Source of the DNA: Coriobacteriaceae bacterium
Lineage (GTDB): Bacteria > Actinomycetota > Coriobacteriia > Coriobacteriales > Coriobacteriaceae
Assembly: GCA_030525945.1 (NCBI GenBank)
Contig: JAUNDT010000001.1
Coordinates: 280,117-344,116, forward strand
Length of the DNA: 64,000 nucleotides
Direction of reading: 5' to 3'
Every line of letters begins with the position of its first letter. Within the stretch, counting starts at the first letter, position 1. Shown piece after piece: positions 37,901 to 45,961 of this stretch. A program made the translations under genes and the position numbers. The notes beneath the pieces are model-generated. The model saw nothing but the letters and a program-made list of their open reading frames with translations, was not told the DNA's origin and searched no databases.

Positions 37901-38575
37901 ATGGCTGATGAGATCAAGGAGACCGCCGCGCCCGAGGCCGCGGCCAAGGCTCCCAAGAAGAAGCGCGATTGGAAGGGCAAGCGCCTGCCCATCGTGATTG
38001 CCGCCGTTGTGGCCGTGACCGTTCTGGGAGTTGCGGGCTGGGCGTGGCGCTCAACCCCCGGCTACTGTGATGCCCTGTGCCACAGCACCATGGGCAAGTA
38101 TTACGACACGTTCGAGAACCAGACCGATTCCCTGGCTTACGCGCACAAGGCCGTGGTGAACGGCAAGTGCCTCGACTGCCACGAGAACACCCTGGGGACG
38201 TCTGCCCGCATGGCGCAGTCACAGCTCACGGGCGATCATGACGATCCGCTCGCCAAGGTGACCTATACCAACGAGTTCTGCCTGCAGAGCGGCTGCCATG
38301 CCGGCGCGGGCGTCATGCCCGGTGCGAGTGAGTCGTCCACCAAGGACCTGGCGTTCGACCCGCATAGCGATTACCACGGCGTGCAGCAGTGCAACTCCTG
38401 CCACCGCATGCACGACCAGAGCGTCTTCACCTGCGCCGGCTGCCATCAGGTCGGTGCCTGGGAGGGCGAGGGCGGCATCCCCGAGGGTTGGAGCAAGGTC
38501 GACCTGGGCGACGGCCAGCAGGGTGCGGTGCCGGACGGCTGGACGACTCCGTTTTTGTTCGAGGCTGCAAAGTAG
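37901..38575 (+). CDS. Membrane-anchored pentahaem cytochrome c
   Basis: The 224-residue protein has a basic N-terminus, one membrane anchor at about 29-48 and an exported domain with five haem motifs. These are C56-x3-CH (CDALCH), C90-x2-CH (CLDCH), C127-x4-CH (CLQSGCH), C164-x2-CH (CNSCH) and C178-x2-CH (CAGCH). A Met three residues after the first motif recalls the Met-ligated first haem of NrfH/NapC quinol dehydrogenases. The role inferred is electron exchange between the menaquinone pool and the Tat ferredoxin/oxidoreductase pair. ATG 37901 follows TGGAGG, 22 bp after the oxidoreductase stop. The last 35 residues lack haem sites. Confidence 0.88.
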   Translation: MADEIKETAAPEAAAKAPKKKRDWKGKRLPIVIAAVVAVTVLGVAGWAWRSTPGYCDALCHSTMGKYYDTFENQTDSLAYAHKAVVNGKCLDCHENTLGTSARMAQSQLTGDHDDPLAKVTYTNEFCLQSGCHAGAGVMPGASESSTKDLAFDPHSDYHGVQQCNSCHRMHDQSVFTCAGCHQVGAWEGEGGIPEGWSKVDLGDGQQGAVPDGWTTPFLFEAAK

Positions 38576-38604
38576 CCTGCGCTCGCGCAGCTTATCCAAT
38601 GAGG

Positions 38605-38629
38605 CGGATCCTTCGGGGTCCGACTTTTT
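38605..38629 (+). terminator. Terminator of the oxidoreductase operon
   Basis: CGGATCC pairs with GGGTCCG (one G-U) around the very stable TTCG loop, followed by ACTTTTTG. Confidence 0.85.
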
Positions 38630-38689
38630 GATGGCGTCGCGGCGCCTGTGTCATACTTTCGTCCAAGCAAAGAACGAGAAGGGATCGCC

Positions 38690-38956
38690 ATGACTGACCT
38701 TGATTTCAAACCGCGCGGCGTGTGCGCCCGCATGATTCACGTGGAACTTTCCGACGACGGCGCGACTATTGAGAACGTTGCGTTCGAGGGCGGCTGCAAC
38801 GGCAACCTCAAGGCCATCGGCAAGCTTGTTGCCGGCCAGCCCGTTGAGGACATCGTTACGCTGCTGGAGGGCAACACCTGCGGTCCTCGCAAGACGTCGT
38901 GCGCCGATCAGCTCACGCTCGCTCTACGTGAGGCCGCCTCGCAGGCGAAGGCGTAA
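38690..38956 (+). CDS. TSCPD domain protein (TIGR03905-like)
   Basis: The 88-residue protein has the small TSCPD domain: FEGGCNGNLKAIGKLVAGQP then GNTCGPRKTSCADQL. The domain also occurs at the C-terminus of some class II ribonucleotide reductases, where its cysteines bind metal. Stand-alone copies have no known function. ATG 38690 follows GAAGGG. The next gene starts 5 bp later, so the two are co-transcribed. Confidence 0.85.
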   Translation: MTDLDFKPRGVCARMIHVELSDDGATIENVAFEGGCNGNLKAIGKLVAGQPVEDIVTLLEGNTCGPRKTSCADQLTLALREAASQAKA

Positions 38957-38961
38957 GGGCT

Positions 38962-40152
38962 ATGCGGAGCTTCTCTCGCCGCGGGCTGGTCAAGGGCGCG
39001 GCGATTTCCGGGGCGGTCGTGGCGGCAGCGTCCCTATCGGGCTGCGGGCCCGAGGACGGAGCCGACGTAAAGGGCGAGCCTGAGGTCGTCACCGATGAGT
39101 CGAAAATCATCAACGTGATCGACGAGTACAAGAACGTCGACTGCCCCCTGAATGCGCAGATGAGCTGGGACTTGCCCTTGGGTACGGTGGTGGCTCAGAG
39201 CGAGGGCGCCTGGGCTGCCGTAATCGAGGCGCCGGCGAGCGCGCGCGCCGTCAACACGCTGGGCGTTGTGTCCCTCGCAAACGGTGCGCGAACGGTGCTG
39301 ATCGATGCCCCGACCCAAGGGAGGGGCTTTGGGTTTCATGACGTTTGCTGCTCGGAATCGGTGTTCGCCTGGGCTGAGATGAATTACCGAACAGGGGAAT
39401 GGGTACTGCTGGCGCAAGCGCTGGAGAACGGCGCTCTTACGGGCAAGTTCGCCGAGCTCGACCGGGGCGACAAGGACTGGGAGCCTCCCCGCTTCACCGC
39501 GACGGGTGATTCGGTCATATGGCAGCGCATGCCGCAACCGACGGGCGGCAAAAGCTCCGAGTTTTCCCATTGCTTCCGCTGGCATGTGGGCGATGGCCGC
39601 GGGAAGGACCTCTACGAGAGTCCCGGGCGTTTTGCCACATGGCCCCGTGTGAGTGACGGCTATCTTACGATCGCTCCCCGTGTCAACGCGGAGGACGGCA
39701 CGTTCTACGGTCTGACCGCCATTGATCTCGACGGCAACGGCAAAGTCGCCGACCGTCTGGTGATGCCTCAAAACGTGAGCCCCTTTGAGGCGGTCTACAT
39801 GGGCGGCCGCTTCGTGTTCTCCGTCGAGGCGAACTACGGGTACGGCGGCGGCCTTGGCAACATGGGCACCTATATTTCCTCGGACAACGGAACGTATGTG
39901 TTCCTGAGCCGAGAGCCCCTGGCCTGCGTGGCGGGCAAAGGAAGCGCGTATCTCATCAAGGCGCAGTCGTCGCATTTCGTGGTCGATACGGCCGCTCAGA
40001 CGTACTCGGTTCTGACGGCCCCCGACAAGGCGCTCGATTTTGGCGACTACCCTGCCTGCGTGGGCACGACCGATCGGTTCGCGACCTACGCGACGATCCG
40101 CGGGGATGACGGCATGCCCGCCGCGGTGCGCTTGCGGGTGTTCTCGCTCTAG
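38962..40152 (+). CDS. Tat-exported lipoprotein, probable beta-propeller
   Basis: The 396-residue protein starts with SRRGLVKGAA (Arg6-Arg7) and a lipobox LSGC ending at Cys28, so it is a twin-arginine lipoprotein. The rest has repeated short beta-strand segments with W and G turns (GAWAAVIEAP, VFAWAEMNYR, SVIWQRMPQP, FVFSVEANYG). This resembles a six- or seven-bladed propeller, though I cannot count blades reliably. It lacks cysteines for metal clusters apart from scattered ones. It sits between the TSCPD gene and a two-component system, making it a candidate extracellular sensor partner. Function unknown. Confidence 0.8.
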   Translation: MRSFSRRGLVKGAAISGAVVAAASLSGCGPEDGADVKGEPEVVTDESKIINVIDEYKNVDCPLNAQMSWDLPLGTVVAQSEGAWAAVIEAPASARAVNTLGVVSLANGARTVLIDAPTQGRGFGFHDVCCSESVFAWAEMNYRTGEWVLLAQALENGALTGKFAELDRGDKDWEPPRFTATGDSVIWQRMPQPTGGKSSEFSHCFRWHVGDGRGKDLYESPGRFATWPRVSDGYLTIAPRVNAEDGTFYGLTAIDLDGNGKVADRLVMPQNVSPFEAVYMGGRFVFSVEANYGYGGGLGNMGTYISSDNGTYVFLSREPLACVAGKGSAYLIKAQSSHFVVDTAAQTYSVLTAPDKALDFGDYPACVGTTDRFATYATIRGDDGMPAAVRLRVFSL

Positions 40153-40205
40153 GTGATGCGCCGCGCCGGCCGCGCGCTTCCTCGTGCTGAAGCGTTTGAT
40201 TAGCT

Positions 40206-40234
40206 TTTACGCTAAATGGGCATACTGCTAAAAT
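40206..40234 (+). promoter_or_regulatory. Promoter of the response regulator gene
   Basis: TTTACG (40206-40211) and TAAAAT (40229-40234) are 17 bp apart, 37 bp before ATG 40271. Confidence 0.55.
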
Positions 40235-40270
40235 GAATGCCGAAGTGAGCGCGAGATGAGGAGGCCGCCC

Positions 40271-40990
40271 ATGGCTTCAGATACCCGTAAGATTCTGTTG
40301 GTAGAAGATGAGAAGGCCATTCGCGATGCGGTGGCGGCGTACCTCGAGCGCGAGGGCTACTGGGTTGTCGGCGTGGGCGATGGTCAGTCTGCTGTCGAGG
40401 AATTCGAGAAGCATCAGTTCGACCTGATCGTGCTCGACCTCATGCTCCCCAAGCTTTCGGGCGAGCGCGTGTGCCGTGCGATTCGCGACACCTCGGATGT
40501 GCCGATCATCATGCTGACCGCCAAGGGCGAGGTTGAGGACCGTATCATCGGCCTCGAACTCGGCGCGGACGACTACCTGATCAAGCCGTTCTCGCCCCGC
40601 GAGCTGGTCGCCCGCGTGCGCGCCCTGTTCCGCCGTACGCATTTGGCGGAGGAGCCGCAGGTCGAGGTGCTCGACTTCGGTGATCTGGTGATCGACATCT
40701 CGGGCCATAAGATCCTCGTCGAGGGCAAGGAAGTCGACCTTACGGCCTCCGAGTTCAAGCTGCTGACCACGCTCGCCCGCCATCCGGGCCGCGTGTATAA
40801 CCGCATGGAGCTCGTCGAGAAGGTCCTGGGTTACGACTTCGAGGGCTACGAGCGTACCATCGACAGCCATGTGAAGAACCTTCGCGCCAAGCTCGGTGAC
40901 GATCCCAAAAAGCCCAAGTGGCTCTACACCGTCCACGGCGTCGGGTATCGCTTCGAAGCGCCCGCCCAGCCTGAGAAGGCGGACAAGTAA
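40271..40990 (+). CDS. OmpR/PhoB-family response regulator
   Basis: A 239-residue two-domain regulator. The receiver has Asp12/Asp13-equivalents in LLVEDEKAI, phospho-acceptor Asp56 in VLDLMLP, Thr in MLTAKGE and Lys in IKPFSP. The OmpR-type winged helix occupies about 130-232 (LTASEFKLLTTLARHPGRV, then DSHVKNLRAKLGDD and YTVHGVGYRF). ATG 40271 follows GAGGAGG. The kinase gene follows after 73 bp containing a hairpin. Target genes are not evident. Confidence 0.94.
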   Translation: MASDTRKILLVEDEKAIRDAVAAYLEREGYWVVGVGDGQSAVEEFEKHQFDLIVLDLMLPKLSGERVCRAIRDTSDVPIIMLTAKGEVEDRIIGLELGADDYLIKPFSPRELVARVRALFRRTHLAEEPQVEVLDFGDLVIDISGHKILVEGKEVDLTASEFKLLTTLARHPGRVYNRMELVEKVLGYDFEGYERTIDSHVKNLRAKLGDDPKKPKWLYTVHGVGYRFEAPAQPEKADK

Positions 40991-41002
40991 CTCGATGAAA
41001 GG

Positions 41003-41029
41003 TCGGGCGCCGCGCAACGTGGCGCCCGA
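41003..41029 (+). terminator. Hairpin between response regulator and kinase genes
   Basis: A perfect 9-bp GC-rich stem (41003-41011 with 41021-41029) is followed by TTTGGTTTG. It is probably a partial terminator or processing site lowering kinase expression relative to the regulator. Confidence 0.55.
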
Positions 41030-41063
41030 TTTGGTTTGCGACCACCAAAAGGAGGGATCGCCT

Positions 41064-42608
41064 GTGGCGCGCTTGGTAATCGGACAAAAGCACGGAAGCG
41101 AGCATGAGGCGTCGTCGATGCGCGCGTCGTGGAACACCCCCCATCCCACGCCGCGCACCGGCATGAGCTACGGCGGGCGCATGGCGCTCTCGTTTGCCAT
41201 GACGTCGCTCGTGACCGTCATTATCTTGGCGCTCGTGGTGACCGTGGTGTGGGGCGGTGCGTTTTCGGACTATACCCGCGCGAACATGGAGGAGATCGCC
41301 AATATCGCGGCGGCCAAGCTGCACGAAACCTATAAGGCGAGCGGCGGCTGGACCCCCAATGGACTTAAGAGCGTTGCCGACTCGAGCGTGATTTCAGACG
41401 ATATCGGCATGCAGGTCATGGATGCCACCGGCAAGATCATCTACGACGACACCTGGCCGGCCGCCTATGCGGCAAGCGCGGGTGAGATGGCAGGTTCGGC
41501 GCATGCGGCCAAACGCGGCCCCGTGTCCTCGGCGCCCACCGATCCTGAGTCCGCGGTGGTCGCCGCGGTGGTGACGGAGGACGGTACGCAGATCGGCCAG
41601 GTCCGCCTATGGGTGCTCGGCAGCGATGCGCTTCTTACGAAGGCCGACACCGCCTTTAGGGAGCGCACCTTCAACGCCATGGGCTTGGCCGCCATGATCG
41701 CGGTCATCGCATCGGTGATCGTCGGCTTCCTCGTGTCGCGCATGTTCACCACGCCCATCCGTACCATTACCGAAACTGCGCGTCGCATTCGCGAGGGAGA
41801 TCTCTCGGCTCGAACCGAGATGCGCGGCGACGACGAAATCGACCAGCTCGGCGGGACATTCGACGAGATGGCGGCAAGCCTCGAGCGCGACCTCAAGCGC
41901 GAGCGCCGTCTCACGTCCGACGTCGCCCATGAGCTGCGCACGCCGCTCATGGCCATCCAGGCCACGGTCGAGGCAATGCAGGATGGCGTGTACCCCACGG
42001 ATGCCGAGCACTTGGAAACCGTGGCGGCCGAGACGCGCCGCCTGGCGCGCCTGGTTCAGCAGACGCTCGATCTCTCCCGTCAGGAAAACCACGCCGCGCC
42101 GCTCAGGCTCGATTTGGTGGACATCGTCCAACTCTCCAAAACCATCGTGAACAACCAGCACCAGCTGTTCCGCGACAAGGGCCTGCACCTGCGTTTTATG
42201 GACGAGACGCAGGGCAAGTCGGCCAAGATCACCTGCGATGCGGACATGATCACCCAGTGCATCATCAACCTGATGAGCAACGCTATGCGCTACACGCCCG
42301 AGGACGGATGGGTGGTTGTCTCGGTTAAGGGCGACCGCAAGTACGTGATGATCACGGTGAGCGATACCGGCATCGGCATCGCCAAGGACGACCTCGCCCG
42401 TATTTTCGGCCGCTTTTGGCGCGCCGACGCCAGCCGTGCGCGTGAGGCGGGCGGCCTGGGCGTTGGCCTTGCCGTGACAAAGCAGATCGTCGAGCGCCAC
42501 CACGGCTTCATCGCCGTGGAAAGCGAGCTCGAGAAGGGTACGACTTTTACGATTCATCTCCCGCGTGAGCTGGAAGCGGAGCCCGTATCCACTACAATGA
42601 AACATTAG
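41064..42608 (+). CDS. Membrane sensor histidine kinase
   Basis: This 514-residue partner kinase starts at GTG 41064, 7 nt after AAAAGGAGGG. Transmembrane segments lie at about 42-64 and 211-232, flanking an extracellular sensing domain of about 145 residues with a conserved-looking MDATGKIIYDDTW segment. HAMP (about 233-285), HisKA with phospho-acceptor His289 in DVAHELRTPL, and HATPase_c (NLMSNAMRYTPEDG, SDTGIGIAKDD, GGLGVGLAVTK) follow. Signal unknown. Confidence 0.94.
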   Translation: MARLVIGQKHGSEHEASSMRASWNTPHPTPRTGMSYGGRMALSFAMTSLVTVIILALVVTVVWGGAFSDYTRANMEEIANIAAAKLHETYKASGGWTPNGLKSVADSSVISDDIGMQVMDATGKIIYDDTWPAAYAASAGEMAGSAHAAKRGPVSSAPTDPESAVVAAVVTEDGTQIGQVRLWVLGSDALLTKADTAFRERTFNAMGLAAMIAVIASVIVGFLVSRMFTTPIRTITETARRIREGDLSARTEMRGDDEIDQLGGTFDEMAASLERDLKRERRLTSDVAHELRTPLMAIQATVEAMQDGVYPTDAEHLETVAAETRRLARLVQQTLDLSRQENHAAPLRLDLVDIVQLSKTIVNNQHQLFRDKGLHLRFMDETQGKSAKITCDADMITQCIINLMSNAMRYTPEDGWVVVSVKGDRKYVMITVSDTGIGIAKDDLARIFGRFWRADASRAREAGGLGVGLAVTKQIVERHHGFIAVESELEKGTTFTIHLPRELEAEPVSTTMKH

Positions 42609-42723
42609 CTGTGCAGCGGCGGAATCATGGGACGTGCCAAGCGTCCAGATCCGCCGAAAACCGTCGCCTTGCGCGCCTCGATGGCGAGTGCAGGGCACAT
42701 GTGACGCAAAGGAGCAAACGCAC

Positions 42724-43608
42724 ATGACTACGATGGAGCGTCGTCCCGATTCCCGCGGCAAGGTTCGCGATATCTACGATGCCGGCGACAATCTGCTGAT
42801 GGTTGCCTCCGACCGCATCTCCGCGTTCGACTACATCCTGCCGGACGAGATTCCGTTCAAGGGCGAGGTGCTCAACCGTATCTCCGCGTTCTGGTTCAAC
42901 AAGTTCGCCAATCTTCTCCCCAACCACATGGTGTCCATCGACCCGCAGGAGTTCCCCGCGGACTTCAGCGATTACGAGGATTACCTGGCTGGCCGCACCA
43001 TGCTGGTCAAGAAGGCCGAGCCGATCATGGTCGAGTGCATCGTGCGCGGCTATCTCACCGGCTCCGGCAAGAAGACCTACGACGCCGACGGCACGGTCTG
43101 CGGCATCAAGCTTCCCGAGGGCCTGGTTGAGGCCTCCAAGCTCCCCGAGCCGCTGTTCACCCCGTCCACCAAGGCCGCCATCGGCGATCACGACGAGAAC
43201 ATCAGCTACGAGCGCTGCGTTGAGCTCGTGGGCGAGGATATCGCCTCCCAGCTGCGCGATTTGTCGCTTTCCATCTACAAGGCCGCTGCCGATTACGCGG
43301 CCACGCGCGGCATCATCATCGCCGACACCAAGTTCGAGTTCGGCATCATCGACGGCAAGGTCACGCTTATCGACGAGTGCCTGACTCCCGATTCGAGCCG
43401 TTTCTGGCCTGCCGACTCCTACGAGGAGGGTAAGGTCCAGCCGAGCTACGACAAGCAGTACGTGCGTGATTGGCTCAAAGAGAACTGGGACTTCACTGGT
43501 GAGGCCCCTGAGCTCCCCGCCGAGGTCATCGAGGGGACGTCCGCGCGTTATCGTGAGGCATACGAGATCATCACCGGCGAGAAGTTCGTTCCGCTTAAGT
43601 CCGAGTAA
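42724..43608 (+). CDS. purC: Phosphoribosylaminoimidazole-succinocarboxamide synthase
   Basis: The 294-residue enzyme condenses CAIR with aspartate in purine synthesis. RGKVRDIYDAGDNLLMVASD, RISAFDY, IVRGYLTGSG, DTKFEFGI and LTPDSSRFWP are the family motifs. It is the long form (about 290-300 residues) found in eukaryote-like and many actinobacterial PurC. ATG 42724 follows AAAGGAG. No other pur gene is near. The 115-bp leader has nested dyads (42618-42623/42650-42655 around 42630-42634/42642-42646), but I do not recognise a purine riboswitch. Confidence 0.95.
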   Translation: MTTMERRPDSRGKVRDIYDAGDNLLMVASDRISAFDYILPDEIPFKGEVLNRISAFWFNKFANLLPNHMVSIDPQEFPADFSDYEDYLAGRTMLVKKAEPIMVECIVRGYLTGSGKKTYDADGTVCGIKLPEGLVEASKLPEPLFTPSTKAAIGDHDENISYERCVELVGEDIASQLRDLSLSIYKAAADYAATRGIIIADTKFEFGIIDGKVTLIDECLTPDSSRFWPADSYEEGKVQPSYDKQYVRDWLKENWDFTGEAPELPAEVIEGTSARYREAYEIITGEKFVPLKSE

Positions 43609-43629
43609 ACCCACAAAGGAGAATTGTCC

Positions 43630-44247
43630 GTGAGCACCCGAAGCGCCCAGAATAAGCGTAATCAGGAGAAGTTGCAGGGTACGAGCCGTCAGGGTATGGC
43701 GCGTAAGTCCGCCTCCAGTGCAAAGCCCGCCCGCGCGGCGGCGAGTTCGGTGCGTGTCGTGCACACCTCCGGCAAGGCCAAGCGCGCCGAAATCGAGCGC
43801 GGCGAGGATCTCTCCAACCTGTCCAAGGAGGAGAAGAAGGCCCGCAAGGCGGAGCTGCGCCGCCAGGAGGACCGCGTGTACACCGCAACGAACATCGTGC
43901 TCAAGGAGAACGAGGATTACCGCCGCCTCCGCCGTATCTGGTGGGCGTTCCTGATCGCCGGCATCGTCGCGCTCGTCGCAACGTGGGTGCTGCTCGCCAT
44001 GTTCGGCCAGGAGTCCGTTGAGAGCGGCCCGATGCGCACGACCCAGCTGGTCCTGATCGTCGCCGCGTACGCGTTCATCATCATCGGCTTCATCTTCGAC
44101 TTCGTGAAGATCCGCCCGATCCGCAACGAGATTCGCGCATCGGTGTCGTCCATGAGCGATGCGAGGATCGACGACATCCTGCGTCGTGAGGCCGAGGCTG
44201 CCCGCGCCAAGGAGGCCGAGAAGGCCGCGTCGAAAAAGAAAAAGTAA
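43630..44247 (+). CDS. Hypothetical two-span membrane protein with basic ends
   Basis: The 205-residue protein has a strongly basic N-terminal 95 residues (SAQNKRNQEKLQGTSRQG, KKARKAELRRQEDRV). Two membrane segments follow, at about 103-125 and 138-159, then a charged, helical C-terminus ending KAASKKKK. Both ends are probably cytosolic and may touch nucleic acid or lipid head groups. GTG 43630 is 8 nt from GGAG, better placed than the TTG at 43624. It lies 21 bp after purC. I recognise no family. Confidence 0.78.
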   Translation: MSTRSAQNKRNQEKLQGTSRQGMARKSASSAKPARAAASSVRVVHTSGKAKRAEIERGEDLSNLSKEEKKARKAELRRQEDRVYTATNIVLKENEDYRRLRRIWWAFLIAGIVALVATWVLLAMFGQESVESGPMRTTQLVLIVAAYAFIIIGFIFDFVKIRPIRNEIRASVSSMSDARIDDILRREAEAARAKEAEKAASKKKK

Positions 44248-44266
44248 CGCACGCCAAATCGATGGC

Positions 44267-44309
44267 GCGAGCCGGGGAAGGGTGGCTGGCCTGCTCTTCC
44301 TCGGCTCGT
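44267..44309 (+). terminator. Hairpin after the two-span membrane protein gene
   Basis: A stem of about 14 bp with two G-U pairs (44267-44280 with 44296-44309), large loop, followed by TTGTATG. It has moderate terminator character. Confidence 0.55.
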
Positions 44310-44345
44310 CTTGTATGACGTGCCGTACATGAAAGGAGCCCGAAT

Positions 44346-45626
44346 ATGCTTCGAGCTGAGTTGACCGTGGAGGACGCCCGCATTGGGCTGGAGCGCTTGC
44401 AGCCAAAAATTGAGCGCTACGCCGACCTGATTGTGCGCAAGGGCGTGAACGTGACCGCTGGCCAGGAGGTTGTTGTCCAGGCGCCGGTCGAGGTCGCGCC
44501 GTTCGTGCGAACCCTTGTTGCCCGCGCGTACGCGGCGGGTGCGGGCCATGTGACGGTCATTTGGAATGACGAAGCGATCACGCGCCTCACCTACGAGAAC
44601 GTCGAGACTTCCTGGTTCGAGACCGTGCCCTCCTGGCAGCGAGAGCAGCTCGATTCCCTGGCCCAGGCGGGCGCGTGCTTCATTTTCGTTGAGGGCGCAG
44701 ACCCCGAGGCGCTCAAGGGCATCGACCCCGCCAAGCCGGCCGCGGCCGCCAAGGCTCGCAACACGCAGTGCAAGGCGTATCGCCACGGCATGGATTTCAA
44801 CATCAACCCGTGGTGCATCGCGGGCGCGCCGGTCGTCGCATGGGCCCGTCAGGTATACCCGGGTTTTGCCGATGAGGTCGCCGTGTACAAGCTGTGGTGC
44901 GCGATCCTCTCGGTTGCCCGCGCCGACGGTGACGACCCGGAGATGGCGTGGGAGCTCCACAACGCCGCGTTCGAGAAGAACCTGCGCTTCCTCAACGACC
45001 GCCATTTCGATCGCCTGCATTACACCTCGCAGAACGGCACCGATCTGTGGGTGGGCTTGACCGACGCTCATGTGTGGGAGGGCGGCGCCACCAAGACGTC
45101 CGACGGCAACATGTTCTTCCCCAATATCCCCACGGAGGAGGTCTTCACCTCCCCGCATTGCGACCGCGTCGACGGTATCGTGTATTCTGCGCTGCCGTTG
45201 GTGCGTCACGGTAACAAGATCGATCGCTTCTGGCTTCGATTCGAGAACGGTAAAGTCGTTGAGTACGATGCCGAGGTGGGCCGCGATACCCTCAAGAGCA
45301 TCCTGGACACGGACGAGGGCGCACGCCGCTTGGGTGAGGTCGCCCTTATTTCCAAGAACACGCCCATCCGCGAAACGGAGACGCTGTTCTACGACACGCT
45401 GTACGACGAGAATGCGAGCTGCCATCTGGCTCTCGGATCGGGATTCCCCGAGTGCTACGAGGGCGGCTACGATATGAGCCAAGAGGAGCTGCGCTCGTGC
45501 GGTTTGAACAAGAGCGGCACGCATGTCGACTTCATGATCGGTGCAGACGACCTGGATATCATGGGCGTGACGGCGGACGGCGAGGAAATCCCCGTCTTCG
45601 TCAACGGTCAGTGGACCTGGGAGTAG
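44346..45626 (+). CDS. M29-family metallo-aminopeptidase (AmpS/PepS type)
   Basis: The 426-residue enzyme of peptidase family M29 removes N-terminal residues from peptides using two metal ions. RYADLIVRKGVNVTAGQEVV, HVTVIWND, GTDLWVGLTD, FFPNIPTEEVFTSPH and EVALISKNTPI are recognisable, as are ECYEGG and SGTHVDFMIG near the C-terminus. No signal peptide, so it is cytoplasmic. ATG 44346 follows AAAGGAG. Length fits the family (about 410). Confidence 0.92.
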   Translation: MLRAELTVEDARIGLERLQPKIERYADLIVRKGVNVTAGQEVVVQAPVEVAPFVRTLVARAYAAGAGHVTVIWNDEAITRLTYENVETSWFETVPSWQREQLDSLAQAGACFIFVEGADPEALKGIDPAKPAAAAKARNTQCKAYRHGMDFNINPWCIAGAPVVAWARQVYPGFADEVAVYKLWCAILSVARADGDDPEMAWELHNAAFEKNLRFLNDRHFDRLHYTSQNGTDLWVGLTDAHVWEGGATKTSDGNMFFPNIPTEEVFTSPHCDRVDGIVYSALPLVRHGNKIDRFWLRFENGKVVEYDAEVGRDTLKSILDTDEGARRLGEVALISKNTPIRETETLFYDTLYDENASCHLALGSGFPECYEGGYDMSQEELRSCGLNKSGTHVDFMIGADDLDIMGVTADGEEIPVFVNGQWTWE

Positions 45627-45651
45627 TTTGCTGCGCATTTGCTGATTGACG

Positions 45652-45660
45652 TGGTACAAT
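45652..45660 (+). promoter_or_regulatory. Extended -10 promoter of tRNA-Lys
   Basis: TGGTACAAT is an extended -10 (TGn-TACAAT) 10 bp before the tRNA; no well-spaced -35 is evident, which fits extended -10 promoters. Confidence 0.6.
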
Positions 45661-45669
45661 AGCCCGCGC

Positions 45670-45742
45670 GGGTCGTTAGCTCAGTTGGCAGAGCAGGGGA
45701 CTTTTAATCCCAAGGCCCAGGGTTCGAACCCCTGACGACCCA
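45670..45742 (+). tRNA. tRNA-Lys (TTT)
   Basis: A 73-nt cloverleaf with acceptor GGGTCGT/ACGACCC, anticodon loop CTTTTAA with anticodon TTT and T loop GTTCGAA. The 3' flank reads CCC, so CCA is not encoded, unlike tRNA-Ile and tRNA-Ala in this window. Confidence 0.97.
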
Positions 45743-45754
45743 CCCTTTGTGATT

Positions 45755-45787
45755 AAGCGCCCGGACGTTTGGTTCGGGCGCTTTTCG
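45755..45787 (+). terminator. Terminator after tRNA-Lys
   Basis: An 11-bp stem (45755-45765 with 45773-45783, one G-U pair) ends in CTTTTCG. Confidence 0.8.
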
Positions 45788-45961
45788 TATGACGCGCTGG
45801 GGTTGGCAGAATGAGCCAGGTCTTTGGACAGGAAATGCCAGCTGCGCGGCAGATGTGGGTGTTAAGACGCCACTTACGCTGTAATTTGCCGTTTCCAGAG
45901 TGCGCGGCACAGCGGTGCCGTAGAATCGCGGTTGAGCACAAGGACGGTACGGGAGGCTGGC

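Noticed and set aside
35644..37992. Minus-strand open frame of 782 codons across the aldehyde oxidoreductase
   Set aside because: Same antisense effect; the plus strand carries all cysteine ligands and family motifs.
42609..42723. Purine riboswitch in the purC leader
   Set aside because: Nested dyads exist, but the conserved purine-aptamer loops are absent and the leader is too short for aptamer plus expression platform.
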